Source: Colivivens sp963645405 (GTDB taxonomy: Bacteria; Bacteroidota; Bacteroidia; Bacteroidales; Bacteroidaceae). From it: a stretch of 56,925 nt of DNA. Positions 35,656-43,416 of this stretch are shown in pieces (position 1 is the stretch's first letter; each line of letters begins with the position of its first letter). The stretch is from the NCBI GenBank assembly GCA_963645405.1, contig CAVISR010000002.1, positions 1 through 56,925 of the forward strand, in the 5' to 3' direction. A program made the position numbers and the translations under genes. The notes under the pieces are model-generated. The model had not been told where the DNA came from. It made no database searches and saw only the letters and a list, made by a program, of their open reading frames with translations.

Positions 35656-36825
35656 TTATGATTCTGCCATTATGTCTTTATCAGAATAACCTTGGGGTAG
35701 GGCTCTGCAGTTGTACTGTGATGCCATTGTTTCTCCGTAGGCTCCTGCACTCAGTATTGCCAGCAGGTCTCCACGTTGTGTCTTGTTCAACTGGATGCCT
35801 GTGTCGAACACATCGCTTGACTCGCATATCGGACCAACCACATCGTAGGTGTATGCCGCCTCTTTGCTCGTCAGGTTCACAATCTTGTGGTGTGCTCCGT
35901 AGAGGGCTGGACGTATGAGCTCTGTCATGCCTGCGTCTACGATGACGAATTTCTTGTCGGTGTTGTCCTTGACGTAGAGCACCTTTGTGATGAGGCTTCC
36001 GCATTGTGCCACGATTGCGCGTCCCAGTTCGAAATGCAGTTCCTGACCTGGTCGCAGCTTGAGATTGTTGTGGTATGCTTCGAAGTATTCTTTGAACTGC
36101 GGGACTGGATGTGTCTCTGGCTTGTCGTAGTCGATTCCGAGTCCTCCTCCCACGTCAATGATTTTTATCTCGATGTCATTCTGACAAAGTAGGTCCTGTA
36201 TCTCGTTTATCCTGCTGCTGAGAGCTACGAAGTCGCTCATGTCGAGAATCTGACTCCCTATGTGGAAGTGCAGTCCGCAGAAGTTGATGCCTTCCATCGA
36301 CTGTGCAATCTTGATTACGTCGAGCATGTGAGCCATGTCGATGCCGAACTTGTTTTCCGACAGTCCGGTGGTGATGTTCGTATGCGTGTGTGCACCCACG
36401 TTCGGGTTTATTCTCAAGCAGATGTCCGCTGTTTTCCCTTTGCCCATTGCAATCTCGTTGATTACTTCGAGCTCGGGAATGCTTTCCACGTTGAAACAGC
36501 CGATGCCGCAGTCGAGTCCTTTGATGATTTCTTCATCGGTCTTGCCTACGCCTGCAAACATGATGCTCCCTGGTGCGAACCCTGCTTTGATGGCAGCGTC
36601 AATTTCGCCTCCGCTTACGCAGTCGATGCCCAGTCCCGCTTCCCTGATTGGTTTCAGCACAATCGGGTTGGCATTTGCCTTGATTGCATAGTGGACGTGG
36701 TAGTTCTCGTACTTCGCCACTTCTTTGTTCAGCGCGTCCAGTGTCTGGCGCAACAGTTCTGTATTATAATAATAATAAGGTGTGTTTATGTCTTTGAGTC
36801 TGTTGACTGATTCTTTTGGTGTCAT
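35656..36825 (-). CDS. lysA: Diaminopimelate decarboxylase
   Basis: A 389-residue PLP enzyme that makes L-lysine from meso-diaminopimelate. PLP Lys is in VHYAIKANANP near residue 48. Other signs are the catalytic-loop HFHIGSQI near 190, IDVGGGLGIDY near 225, ELGRAIVAQCG and PICESSDVF (Cys near 335). Slightly short compared with proteobacterial LysA (about 420), as is usual for Bacteroidetes. It follows lysC across an array-filled gap, making a small lysine-pathway pair. Confidence 0.95.
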   Translation of the reverse strand: MTPKESVNRLKDINTPYYYYNTELLRQTLDALNKEVAKYENYHVHYAIKANANPIVLKPIREAGLGIDCVSGGEIDAAIKAGFAPGSIMFAGVGKTDEEIIKGLDCGIGCFNVESIPELEVINEIAMGKGKTADICLRINPNVGAHTHTNITTGLSENKFGIDMAHMLDVIKIAQSMEGINFCGLHFHIGSQILDMSDFVALSSRINEIQDLLCQNDIEIKIIDVGGGLGIDYDKPETHPVPQFKEYFEAYHNNLKLRPGQELHFELGRAIVAQCGSLITKVLYVKDNTDKKFVIVDAGMTELIRPALYGAHHKIVNLTSKEAAYTYDVVGPICESSDVFDTGIQLNKTQRGDLLAILSAGAYGETMASQYNCRALPQGYSDKDIMAES

Positions 36826-36854
36826 GTGTCGTGTCTTGCCTTTATTATTAATGT

Positions 36855-36960
36855 CGCAGCCTTTTCATTGCTGCTGCAGTTTCGCTTTGTCGCTGCAGTT
36901 TCGCCTTGCAACTTTTCATTGCTGCTGCAGTCTTGCTTTGTTGTCGCAACCTCTGCCTTG
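36855..36960 (-). repeat. 19-bp degenerate tandem array after lysC
   Basis: Units of 19-20 bp (one of 13) built around GCAGTTTCGCTTTG and TTTTCATTGCTGCT alternate from 36855 to 36960. The array ends three bases from the lysC stop, so on the minus strand it begins immediately after lysC. Confidence 0.65.
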
Positions 36961-36963
36961 TCT

Positions 36964-38286
36964 TTATTTCTTGTGGTTGAACAGGTGGTCGCTCAGTGAT
37001 TGCAGTGCTTTCTTCTTGTCGCTGGCTGCCACAAGGAATGAGATGTTGTGGTTGCTGCCTCCGTAGCTTATCATTCTCACTGGCACTTCTTTCATTGTCT
37101 CTGTGGTGAGTGACTCGAATCCGATGTTGTGCCAGTCGAGGTCGCCTACAACGCAGATGATGCACATGTCGACTTCCACGGTGACTGTGCCCAGTTTCTT
37201 CAGTTCGTTGAGTATCTGGCTGAGGTTGGTGGTGTTGTCGATTGACACTGACACTCCCACTTCGCTTGTTGTCACGAGGTCGATGCTTGTCTTGTAGGTT
37301 TCGAATATCTCAAACACTTTGCGGAGGAAACCGTAGGCGAGCAACATGCGGCTTGATGTGATGTTGATTGCCGTGATGTTGTCTTTGGCTGCAACTGCCT
37401 TGATTATTCCTCTCTGTGTCTTGTTGCTTATGATGGTTCCAGGGGCTGTTGGGTCCATGGTGTTCAGGAGTCTCACTGGAATTCCAGCGAACTTGGCTGG
37501 TTGCACGCAGGTTGGGTGGAGAATCTTTGCTCCGAAGTAGGCGAGCTCAGATGCTTCTTCGAAACTGAGCTGACTCACTGGCTCGGTGTTGTCAACGAAT
37601 CGTGGGTCGTTGTTGTGCATGCCGTCGATGTCGGTCCATATTTGGATTTCTTCTGCACCGATGGCTGCGCCGATGAGCGATGCCGAGTAGTCGGAGCCTC
37701 CTCGCTGGAGGTTGTCGACTTCGCCGTAGGCATTCTTGCAGATGAAGCCCTGGGTGATGTAGATGTCCTTGTCAGGGTTCTCTGTAAGCTGTATTTTCAG
37801 TTTCTCTCTGATGTATTCTACGTCTGGCTCTCCGTTCTTGTCTGTTCTCATGAATTCGAGTGCAGACAGAAGGATGGCGTTGATTCCCAGTTCCTGCAGG
37901 TAGAAGGTTACCATGTTGGTACTGAGGATTTCTCCCTGACCTACGATAATCTTCTCTTCGAACATGGTGAAGATGCCCTTGGTGAATGAACGGATATAAT
38001 TGAACTCTGTCTTCAGAAAGTCTGTGGCAATCTTCTTGTATTCGTCTGTTGCATACAGGTCCTCAACGTGCTGCATGTACTTTTCTTCGAGCTTGTTGAT
38101 GTTTTCGTTGGCACCAACCGGATTCTTCTTGTGAAGATAGTCTGAGATTTCGTACAGTGCGTTTGTGGTTCCCGACATGGCTGACAGTACCACCACTTTT
38201 GGATTGCCGTCGTTAATCAATGAAACGACTTCCTTCATTCTTTGAGGAGTACCTACGGAGGTTCCTCCGAACTTTAATACTTTCAT
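36964..38286 (-). CDS. lysC: Aspartate kinase
   Basis: A 440-residue monofunctional aspartokinase, the first step to lysine, threonine and methionine. MKVLKFGGTSVGTPQRM is the kinase signature. QRGGSDYSASLIGAAIGAEEIQIWTDIDG (about 200-230) contains substrate residues. Two ACT domains follow from about residue 300 (INITSSRML; VSVSIDNTTNL; ICVVGDLDW) and would sense end products. Unlike ThrA there is no homoserine dehydrogenase part. Confidence 0.95.
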   Translation of the reverse strand: MKVLKFGGTSVGTPQRMKEVVSLINDGNPKVVVLSAMSGTTNALYEISDYLHKKNPVGANENINKLEEKYMQHVEDLYATDEYKKIATDFLKTEFNYIRSFTKGIFTMFEEKIIVGQGEILSTNMVTFYLQELGINAILLSALEFMRTDKNGEPDVEYIREKLKIQLTENPDKDIYITQGFICKNAYGEVDNLQRGGSDYSASLIGAAIGAEEIQIWTDIDGMHNNDPRFVDNTEPVSQLSFEEASELAYFGAKILHPTCVQPAKFAGIPVRLLNTMDPTAPGTIISNKTQRGIIKAVAAKDNITAINITSSRMLLAYGFLRKVFEIFETYKTSIDLVTTSEVGVSVSIDNTTNLSQILNELKKLGTVTVEVDMCIICVVGDLDWHNIGFESLTTETMKEVPVRMISYGGSNHNISFLVAASDKKKALQSLSDHLFNHKK

Positions 38287-38315
38287 ATTTTATTTCCGTT
38301 TGTTTTTGTTCTACT

Positions 38316-39098
38316 TTAGGCTTCCACCAGATTTTCGATGATTTCCATCTCTTCGTCGTCTGCCGGGTTTTCTTTGTTTTTTATCTCGTCTTCAATTACT
38401 TCCAGTTCTTTCTCCTCTTCTTCCTTGTCTGCGGTTCCGAGTTCTGAAAGTTTCTTGTCTTTGCACTCGAACACTCTGCCCGGAAATTTCTCCAGCAAGT
38501 GGGTGTTGTGGGTGATCATCAGTACGGTCGACCCTTGCTCTTTCACGATTCGCTGCAGCAGTTCGGTGATGCGGTTGCTGGTTTCGGAGTCGAGGTTTCC
38601 TGTCGGTTCGTCGGCAAGGATGAGCTTCGGATGGTTGAGTATTGCTCGGGCGATGGCAATTCGTTGCTGTTCGCCGCCCGACAGTTCGCTTGGCAGTTTA
38701 TATCCTTTGGTACTCATGCCCACGAGGTCGAGCACTTCTTGTATGCGGGTCTGTATCTCAACTTTGTTTTTCCATCCGGTGGCTTTCAGCACAAACTTGA
38801 GGTTGTCTTCCACTGTGCGGTCGGTGAGCAGTTGGAAGTCCTGGAAGATGATGCCGAGTTTCCTCCGGAGTTCGGGCAGGTGTTTCCGTTTCAGGGTTGG
38901 CAGGTCGTAGCCCATCACGCTTGCTTCGCCGTTGTGGATTGGCAGTTCTCCATAGATGGTCTTGAGGAGGGAGCTCTTGCCGGAGCCCACTTTGCCTATG
39001 ATGTAGGCAAGTTCTCCTTCATCGATGGTGAAAGAGACGTCGGTCAGTACTTCTTGCGTTTCCTGATACACTTCTACGTTTTTATATTCTATCAGCAT
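38316..39098 (-). CDS. ftsE: FtsE-like ABC-transporter ATP-binding protein with acidic tail
   Basis: A 260-residue ATPase (start MLIEYKNVEVYQE at 39098). Walker A is GKVGSGKSS (35-43), the signature LSGGEQQRIAIARA, and Walker B LILADEPTGNLD; it matches the FtsE/MacB group. FtsE pairs with FtsX to control septal peptidoglycan hydrolases, but no ftsX lies next to it here. The core ends near residue 220. The last 40 residues form a very acidic tail (EEEEKELEVIEDE, DDEEMEIIEN) not found on standard FtsE. The 29-nt gap to lysC suggests co-transcription. Confidence 0.85.
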   Translation of the reverse strand: MLIEYKNVEVYQETQEVLTDVSFTIDEGELAYIIGKVGSGKSSLLKTIYGELPIHNGEASVMGYDLPTLKRKHLPELRRKLGIIFQDFQLLTDRTVEDNLKFVLKATGWKNKVEIQTRIQEVLDLVGMSTKGYKLPSELSGGEQQRIAIARAILNHPKLILADEPTGNLDSETSNRITELLQRIVKEQGSTVLMITHNTHLLEKFPGRVFECKDKKLSELGTADKEEEEKELEVIEDEIKNKENPADDEEMEIIENLVEA

Positions 39099-39139
39099 AA
39101 TGTGACTGTTGTTTCTTCCTTTGTTCTTTTGTTTGTTGG

Positions 39140-39245
39140 CACTCGGTGTGCCGATTGGCTTGTCGGCATTTGTTGCGCTGTCCTGTTTGCCTACACCCGT
39201 TGTGCCGTTCTCTTGTCTGCACCCGTTGTGCCGTTCTGTTTGCGC
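39140..39245 (-). repeat. 26/27-bp tandem array x4 after hisIE
   Basis: Units start at 39140, 39167 (27 bp each), 39194 and 39220 (26 bp each). The last two share CACCCGTTGTGCCGTTCT. On the minus strand the array begins 14 nt after the hisIE stop and ends before ftsE. Confidence 0.78.
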
Positions 39246-39259
39246 CTTGGCTCTGTGGC

Positions 39260-39871
39260 TCAATGTTTGTGCCAGTTGGGGTCGTGGCGTTCTATCAGTT
39301 CCTTGGCAATGTCTTCGATGCTCAGTCCTTTGGATGTGAGAAGGACGATGAGGTGGTAGAACATGTCGGAGGCTTCGTAGATGAGGCGGTCGTTGTCGCC
39401 TTTCATCGATTCGATGACTAGTTCCACTGCTTCTTCGCCCACTTTCTGTGTCATGCGGCTCAGTCCGTCGCGGAACAGACTTGTGGTGTAGGAGCCTTCG
39501 GGCTGTTCCTGATAGCGTTTCTCAATGAACTTCTGCAGTTCCACGAGGAACATGATGGGGTTGGCATTGGTTTCGTTCCAGCAGGTGTCGGCTCCGGTGT
39601 GGCACACTGGTCCTGTGGGGTTCACTTTTATTAATAAGGTGTCGTTGTCGCAGTCGTTCTTGATTGAAACCACGTTGAGGAAGTTGCCGCTGGTTTCTCC
39701 CTTGGTCCACAGTCTTTGTTTTGTGCGGCTCCAGAAGGTCACTTTGCCGGTTTCCACTGTCTTGCTGTATGCTTCTTCGTTCATGAATCCGAGCATCAAC
39801 ACCTTGAGTGTCTTGTCGTCTTGTATGATTGCCGGTACGATGCCGTTCATCTTTTCGAAATCTATTGTCAT
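39260..39871 (-). CDS. hisIE: Bifunctional phosphoribosyl-AMP cyclohydrolase / phosphoribosyl-ATP pyrophosphatase
   Basis: A 203-residue fusion carrying out steps 2 and 3 of histidine synthesis. The HisI half (1-110) has FWSRTKQRLWTKGETSGN and CHTGADTCW (zinc Cys). The HisE half (about 115-203) has MTQKVGEEAVELVIES and LIYEASDMFYHLIVLL. The start at 39871 overlaps the hisF stop by ATGA. It is the last gene of hisH-hisA-hisF-hisIE. Confidence 0.96.
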   Translation of the reverse strand: MTIDFEKMNGIVPAIIQDDKTLKVLMLGFMNEEAYSKTVETGKVTFWSRTKQRLWTKGETSGNFLNVVSIKNDCDNDTLLIKVNPTGPVCHTGADTCWNETNANPIMFLVELQKFIEKRYQEQPEGSYTTSLFRDGLSRMTQKVGEEAVELVIESMKGDNDRLIYEASDMFYHLIVLLTSKGLSIEDIAKELIERHDPNWHKH

Positions 39872-40623
39872 AGTCGTACTGATATGTTTTGTTTGTACAG
39901 ATATTCTTTTAGTTCTCCAATCTTTATCTCTCCGAAATGGAATACGCTGGCTGCCAGTGCTGCATCGGCATGTCCGATGGTGAAGGCGTCTCTGAAGTGC
40001 TCCATAGTTCCTGCTCCGCCCGATGCGATGACTGGGATGGAGAGGGTGGAGGCGAGCTGGGCGAGTGCTTCGTTGGCAAATCCTTGTTTTACTCCGTCGT
40101 GGTTCATGCTGGTGAAGAGTATTTCGCCTGCTCCGCGGTCGTTCACTTCCTTTGCCCATTCGGTGAGTTTGCGGTCGGTGGGCACTCTGCCTCCGTTGAG
40201 GTAGCATGTCCAGCCTTGCTCGTCTTGCCGGGCGTCGATTGCCACCACGCACACCTGGCTGCCGAAGTGACGTGCGATTTCGTCGATGAGGCTCGGGTTG
40301 CGCAGTGCGGCTGAGTTGATGCTCACTTTGTCGGCTCCTGCGTTGAGCAGTCGGTCGACGTCTGTCAGCTCGTTGATGCCGCCGCCAACTGTGAACGGGA
40401 TGTTGATTTCCTGTGCTATGCGCCGCACCAGTTCGGTGAATGTCTTCCGCCCTTCATGGCTTGCGGTGATGTCGAGGTACACCAGTTCGTCGGCTCCCTG
40501 GAGGCTGTAGGCTTTGCCCAGTTCGATGGGGTCGCCGGCGTTTCTCAGTCCCACGAAGTTGATTCCCTTCACGGTCTGTCCGTCTTTTATGTCGAGGCAG
40601 GGTATGATTCGTTTTGCTAGCAT
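39868..40623 (-). CDS. hisF: Imidazole glycerol phosphate synthase, cyclase subunit
   Basis: A 251-residue TIM barrel. The N-terminal MLAKRIIPCLDIKDGQTVKGINF carries the catalytic Asp, and the second is in VAIDARQ. The phosphate sites are FTVGGGI and VIASGGAGTMEHF. It uses ammonia from HisH to form imidazole glycerol phosphate and AICAR. It starts four nt after the hisA stop and ends overlapping hisIE. Confidence 0.97.
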   Translation of the reverse strand: MLAKRIIPCLDIKDGQTVKGINFVGLRNAGDPIELGKAYSLQGADELVYLDITASHEGRKTFTELVRRIAQEINIPFTVGGGINELTDVDRLLNAGADKVSINSAALRNPSLIDEIARHFGSQVCVVAIDARQDEQGWTCYLNGGRVPTDRKLTEWAKEVNDRGAGEILFTSMNHDGVKQGFANEALAQLASTLSIPVIASGGAGTMEHFRDAFTIGHADAALAASVFHFGEIKIGELKEYLYKQNISVRL

Positions 40624-40627
40624 GCTG

Positions 40628-41362
40628 TCAGTCTCCGTTGGTTTTGAGGGTTGAGAGTAACTGGTCGAGGTCGATTCGCCCTTCGTAGATGGCTTTGCCG
40701 AACACCACTGCCGGGATTCCGGCTTGGTCGAGCGCCACGATGTCGCTGATGCTGCTCACTCCGCCGCTTGCTATGAGGTGGCAGTCGGGGAAAGCCTGCA
40801 TGATTTGCCGGTAGAGCCCGATGTTGGGTCCCTGCAGCATTCCGTCTTTACTGATGTCGGTGCACAGCACGGTCTGTATGCCTCGGCTGATGTAGTCGGT
40901 GAGCATGGGCATCAGACTGGTGTTGCTGTTTTCTTTCCATCCGTTTATCCTTATTTCTCCGTCGAGCACGTCGGCTCCAAGCACTATGCGCCCGGCTCCG
41001 TAGCGTTCAATCCAGCCGTAGACGGTCTGGGGTGAGGTCACTGCTATGCTGCCTGCCGTAATCATTGCCGCACCTGCATCGAATGCTTTCTCGAGGTCTT
41101 CATCGCTTTTGATTCCGCCGCCGAAGTCTACGGTGAGGCTGGTGTGGCTGCAGATGTCGCGGAGCACACGGTCGTTGACTATGTGTTTCGACTTTGCCCC
41201 GTCGAGGTCCACCAGGTGGAGGCGCTTGATGCCTTTCGCTTCGAACTTCTTTGCCATTTCGAGCGGACTGTCGCCGTAGACGGTCTTCTGTCCGTAGTCG
41301 CCCTTGGCGAGGCGCACGCACTTGCCGTCAATCAGGTCTATTGCTGGAATAATCTCTATCAT
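40628..41362 (-). CDS. hisA: ProFAR isomerase
   Basis: A 244-residue TIM barrel (start MIEIIPAIDLIDGKCVRL at 41362). Catalytic Asp8 lies in AIDL, the second Asp in TDISKDGM. Phosphate-binding loops are VDFGGGIKSDED and LIASGGVSS. The ATG overlaps the hisH stop as ATGA, confirming the start and translational coupling. Confidence 0.96.
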   Translation of the reverse strand: MIEIIPAIDLIDGKCVRLAKGDYGQKTVYGDSPLEMAKKFEAKGIKRLHLVDLDGAKSKHIVNDRVLRDICSHTSLTVDFGGGIKSDEDLEKAFDAGAAMITAGSIAVTSPQTVYGWIERYGAGRIVLGADVLDGEIRINGWKENSNTSLMPMLTDYISRGIQTVLCTDISKDGMLQGPNIGLYRQIMQAFPDCHLIASGGVSSISDIVALDQAGIPAVVFGKAIYEGRIDLDQLLSTLKTNGD

Positions 41363-41958
41363 AGTCCGGTGGCGTTGATGAAGTTCTCCAATATGCGTTC
41401 GCCTATGCTTCCGCTCTTTTCGGGGTGGAACTGCACGGCGTAGAAATTGTCCTTGTGCAGTGCTGCACTGTAGGGCTGGATGTAGTCGGTGGTGGCGATG
41501 GTGTCTTTGCAGAGCGGCACATAGAAGCTGTGGACGTAGTACACGAACTCGGGCTTGCTGAAGCCTCGGAACAGGTCGGTCTTTGTGTCGCTGATGGTGT
41601 TCCATCCCATCTGCGGCACTTTGTCCTCCTTCTTTGTGGGGCGGAACCTGACTACGTCGGCATCGAATATGCCGAGGCAGTCGGTGTCTTCCTCCTCGCT
41701 GTGACGGCACATGAGCTGCATGCCGATGCAAATTCCCAGCACTGGCTGCTTCAGCTCCTTGATGAGTTGGTCGAGCTTGTGCTCCTTCAGGTAGGTCATG
41801 GTGGTTCTTGCCTCGCCCTGACCTGGAAAAATCACTTTGTCGGCTTTCTTCAGCACCTCAAAGTCATCGGTCAGAGTGGGCACAACACCGCATCTTCTCA
41901 GTGCGTTCATCACCGAGAAGATGTTCCCTGCATTGTATTTTACGATAGCTACATCCAT
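41359..41958 (-). CDS. hisH: Imidazole glycerol phosphate synthase, glutaminase subunit
   Basis: A 199-residue class I glutamine amidotransferase that feeds ammonia to HisF. The nucleophile Cys is in GICIGMQLM near residue 80; PGQGEART and the C-terminal VQFHPEKSG supply the oxyanion and His-Glu dyad. The start MDVAIVKYNAGN at 41958 is preferred, because an in-frame upstream ATG (41970) would overlap the -7 promoter element at 41968-41975. First gene of the visible his operon; hisG, hisD, hisC and hisB are not here. Confidence 0.95.
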   Translation of the reverse strand: MDVAIVKYNAGNIFSVMNALRRCGVVPTLTDDFEVLKKADKVIFPGQGEARTTMTYLKEHKLDQLIKELKQPVLGICIGMQLMCRHSEEEDTDCLGIFDADVVRFRPTKKEDKVPQMGWNTISDTKTDLFRGFSKPEFVYYVHSFYVPLCKDTIATTDYIQPYSAALHKDNFYAVQFHPEKSGSIGERILENFINATGL

Positions 41959-41967
41959 AATGGACTG

Positions 41968-41975
41968 CAAAGATA
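41968..41975 (-). promoter_or_regulatory. -7 element TATCTTTG for the his operon
   Basis: TATCTTTG on the minus strand ends only 10 nt before the hisH ATG at 41958. If used, the transcript would have almost no leader. The -33 TTTG is not at ideal distance. Confidence 0.5.
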
Positions 41976-42129
41976 CGAATTAATTTGCACTTTCATGTAC
42001 TCAAACTGCATTTTTTCTCTTTCTGAAACTATTTATGCTCAAACTTCCGTCCGTTGACCTGTGGAAAGGCTCGGAAAAGTTAATAATATAGAATAGAAAT
42101 GGGGTGGGAGTGATTTTGTTCGAAATAAT

Positions 42130-42161
42130 TTTGCGTGTTACGCGAAAACAACTTACCTTTG
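42130..42161 (+). promoter_or_regulatory. Consensus promoter for the 166-residue secreted protein
   Basis: TTTG at 42130-42133, a 20-nt spacer, then TACCTTTG at 42154-42161: a near-ideal Bacteroidetes promoter, with the ATG 22 nt downstream. It is divergent from the his operon. Confidence 0.75.
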
Positions 42162-42182
42162 CATTCGTAACAAACAAGTAAG

Positions 42183-42683
42183 ATGAAAATGAAACAAGTT
42201 TTTCTAACTTTGCTCTTGGCAGTGGCTGCCGTTTCTTCGGCAAGTGCGCAGAGCCTCTACAAGAAAGTTTTTGACAACGCAATTGCAGTGGTCAACAATG
42301 CTGCATCCAACGACCAGCAAATACAGGTCAACCAGTATAAGGTAACCGCTTTGAACTACATCTCAAACCAGGTGAAGAAGCGCAAGCTGACTAAAGACAG
42401 CTATTTCTATGATTCACAGGCAGTGAACCTCGCTTCGTTTATCACCGATTTCGAGACCAACATCATCAAGGCAAGAGCCATTTCAACTGAAAAGCGCCTT
42501 GAAGTGATTAAGGTCTACCGTGATGCTTCATTGCAGAACCCATTGTTCGGCGACGAGGACAAGGAAACAACTTTCGTTTATGTGAACGACAAGCAGACTT
42601 ACACTCCGTTCTCTCTCGACACCAACTGGGAGAAGGCTTACGAACAGGCAACAGCAAACATCAAGTCTGTGCTTGGCAAGTAA
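42183..42683 (+). CDS. Secreted hypothetical protein
   Basis: A 166-residue protein with a signal peptide (MKMKQVFLTLLLAVAAVSSASAQ, cleaved after SAQ) and no further membrane segment. The rest is mixed helical with KVFDNAIAVVNNAASNDQQIQVNQYK, VKKRKLTKDSYFYDSQAVNLASFI and a Gly-Lys end. No catalytic motif or known domain is recognised. From memory, similar short exported proteins recur in Prevotella genomes, but a search is needed. It has its own strong promoter and terminator, so it is monocistronic and perhaps abundantly expressed. Confidence 0.8.
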   Translation: MKMKQVFLTLLLAVAAVSSASAQSLYKKVFDNAIAVVNNAASNDQQIQVNQYKVTALNYISNQVKKRKLTKDSYFYDSQAVNLASFITDFETNIIKARAISTEKRLEVIKVYRDASLQNPLFGDEDKETTFVYVNDKQTYTPFSLDTNWEKAYEQATANIKSVLGK

Positions 42684-42838
42684 AAGCCGGAGTGCTTTAT
42701 TACACAATAAGAAGCGAGGTCTTGATATAAAGCAGAAGTAAACCCTTATATAAATAAGGAGTGACAGATACAACAATATTTGAACCATCGTTCTCAGGCA
42801 GTTCAATTTGTATGTATTTAATTGTTAAACGTAATTAG

Positions 42839-42866
42839 AGGAGGGCTCGGGTAGCCCTCTTTTTTG
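42839..42866 (+). terminator. Intrinsic terminator after the 166-residue secreted protein
   Basis: GAGGGCT, a CGGGT loop and AGCCCTC form a 7-bp GC-rich stem followed by six Ts. It lies about 155 nt after the stop codon. Confidence 0.88.
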
Positions 42867-42867
42867 T

Positions 42868-42956
42868 CTCCAGTTGGGCGGAATTTTTTTCTCTGACTGG
42901 GAAAAATTTTTTCTCTGACTGGGGAACAAAATTTCCCTGACTAGAAAAATAATCGG
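42868..42956 (+). repeat. 22-bp tandem array, CTCTGACTGGGAAAA family (locus 2)
   Basis: Units start at 42868 (23 bp, CTCCAGTTGGGCGG), 42891, 42913 and 42935 (22 bp each). Those at 42891 and 42913 read CTCTGACTGGGGAA or CTCTGACTGGGAAAA, the same family as 3785-3921. The array begins directly after the oligo-T of the terminator. Confidence 0.85.
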
Positions 42957-43032
42957 GGTAAATAAGCGTGGAGTAGGGGCCTTGCAACGGGCGAAGATTG
43001 GACGGAAAAACCGTACATTCTTTTGTGGATTC

Positions 43033-43230
43033 CATTGGTTGTTTCCATGACTTTCATTCATTGACTGCATGGCTTTCATTCATTGAACTCATTGCTTCCT
43101 TCCATTGTCCGCTTGACTTTCATTCCTTACTTTCATCGGTTGCCTTCATGGGTCGCATGGCTTTCACTCATTGCTTTCATCTCCTTCTTTCACGGCTTGC
43201 ATCATCTTCTCTCATGACTTTGCAAAGTGT
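43033..43230 (+). repeat. 22-bp tandem array x9 upstream of GH97
   Basis: Nine units of exactly 22 bp from 43033. The pattern is CATTCATTGACTGCATGGCTTT with strong drift; units 5 and 8 are the most diverged. The consensus resembles the array at 45345-45586, on the other side of the GH97 gene. Confidence 0.8.
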
Positions 43231-43377
43231 TTGTTGCAAAAGTTAAAGGCATTGCCGCCTTTCCTTCTTACCTTTGCATTGTCAATCGGAGTTGCACCGG
43301 CGAACTTGCTGAAGCGAAATAATTCTCCGTCGGCAATTTGTGTTGCCCAGTTCTGCTGCCAATACAAATTTTATCGT

Positions 43378-43385
43378 TATCTTTG
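43378..43385 (+). promoter_or_regulatory. -7 element TATCTTTG upstream of GH97
   Basis: TATCTTTG lies 31 nt before the GH97 ATG. A second match, TACCTTTG, is at 43269-43276. Neither has an ideal TTTG at -33. Confidence 0.5.
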
Positions 43386-43416
43386 CATTCGAAAACAAAT
43401 ACTATTGAACAGGAAT

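Noticed and set aside
39099..39263. N-terminal extension of FtsE
   Set aside because: It translates the 26/27-bp repeat array; FtsE proteins begin near MLIEYKNV.
39872..40252. Long N-terminal extension of HisIE
   Set aside because: The Arg-rich extension is antisense-type sequence inside hisF; the ATGA overlap at 39868-39871 fixes the start.
41363..41731. N-terminal extension of HisA into hisH
   Set aside because: The extension is His/Arg-rich shadow of hisH; the HisA family starts at MIEIIPAIDL.
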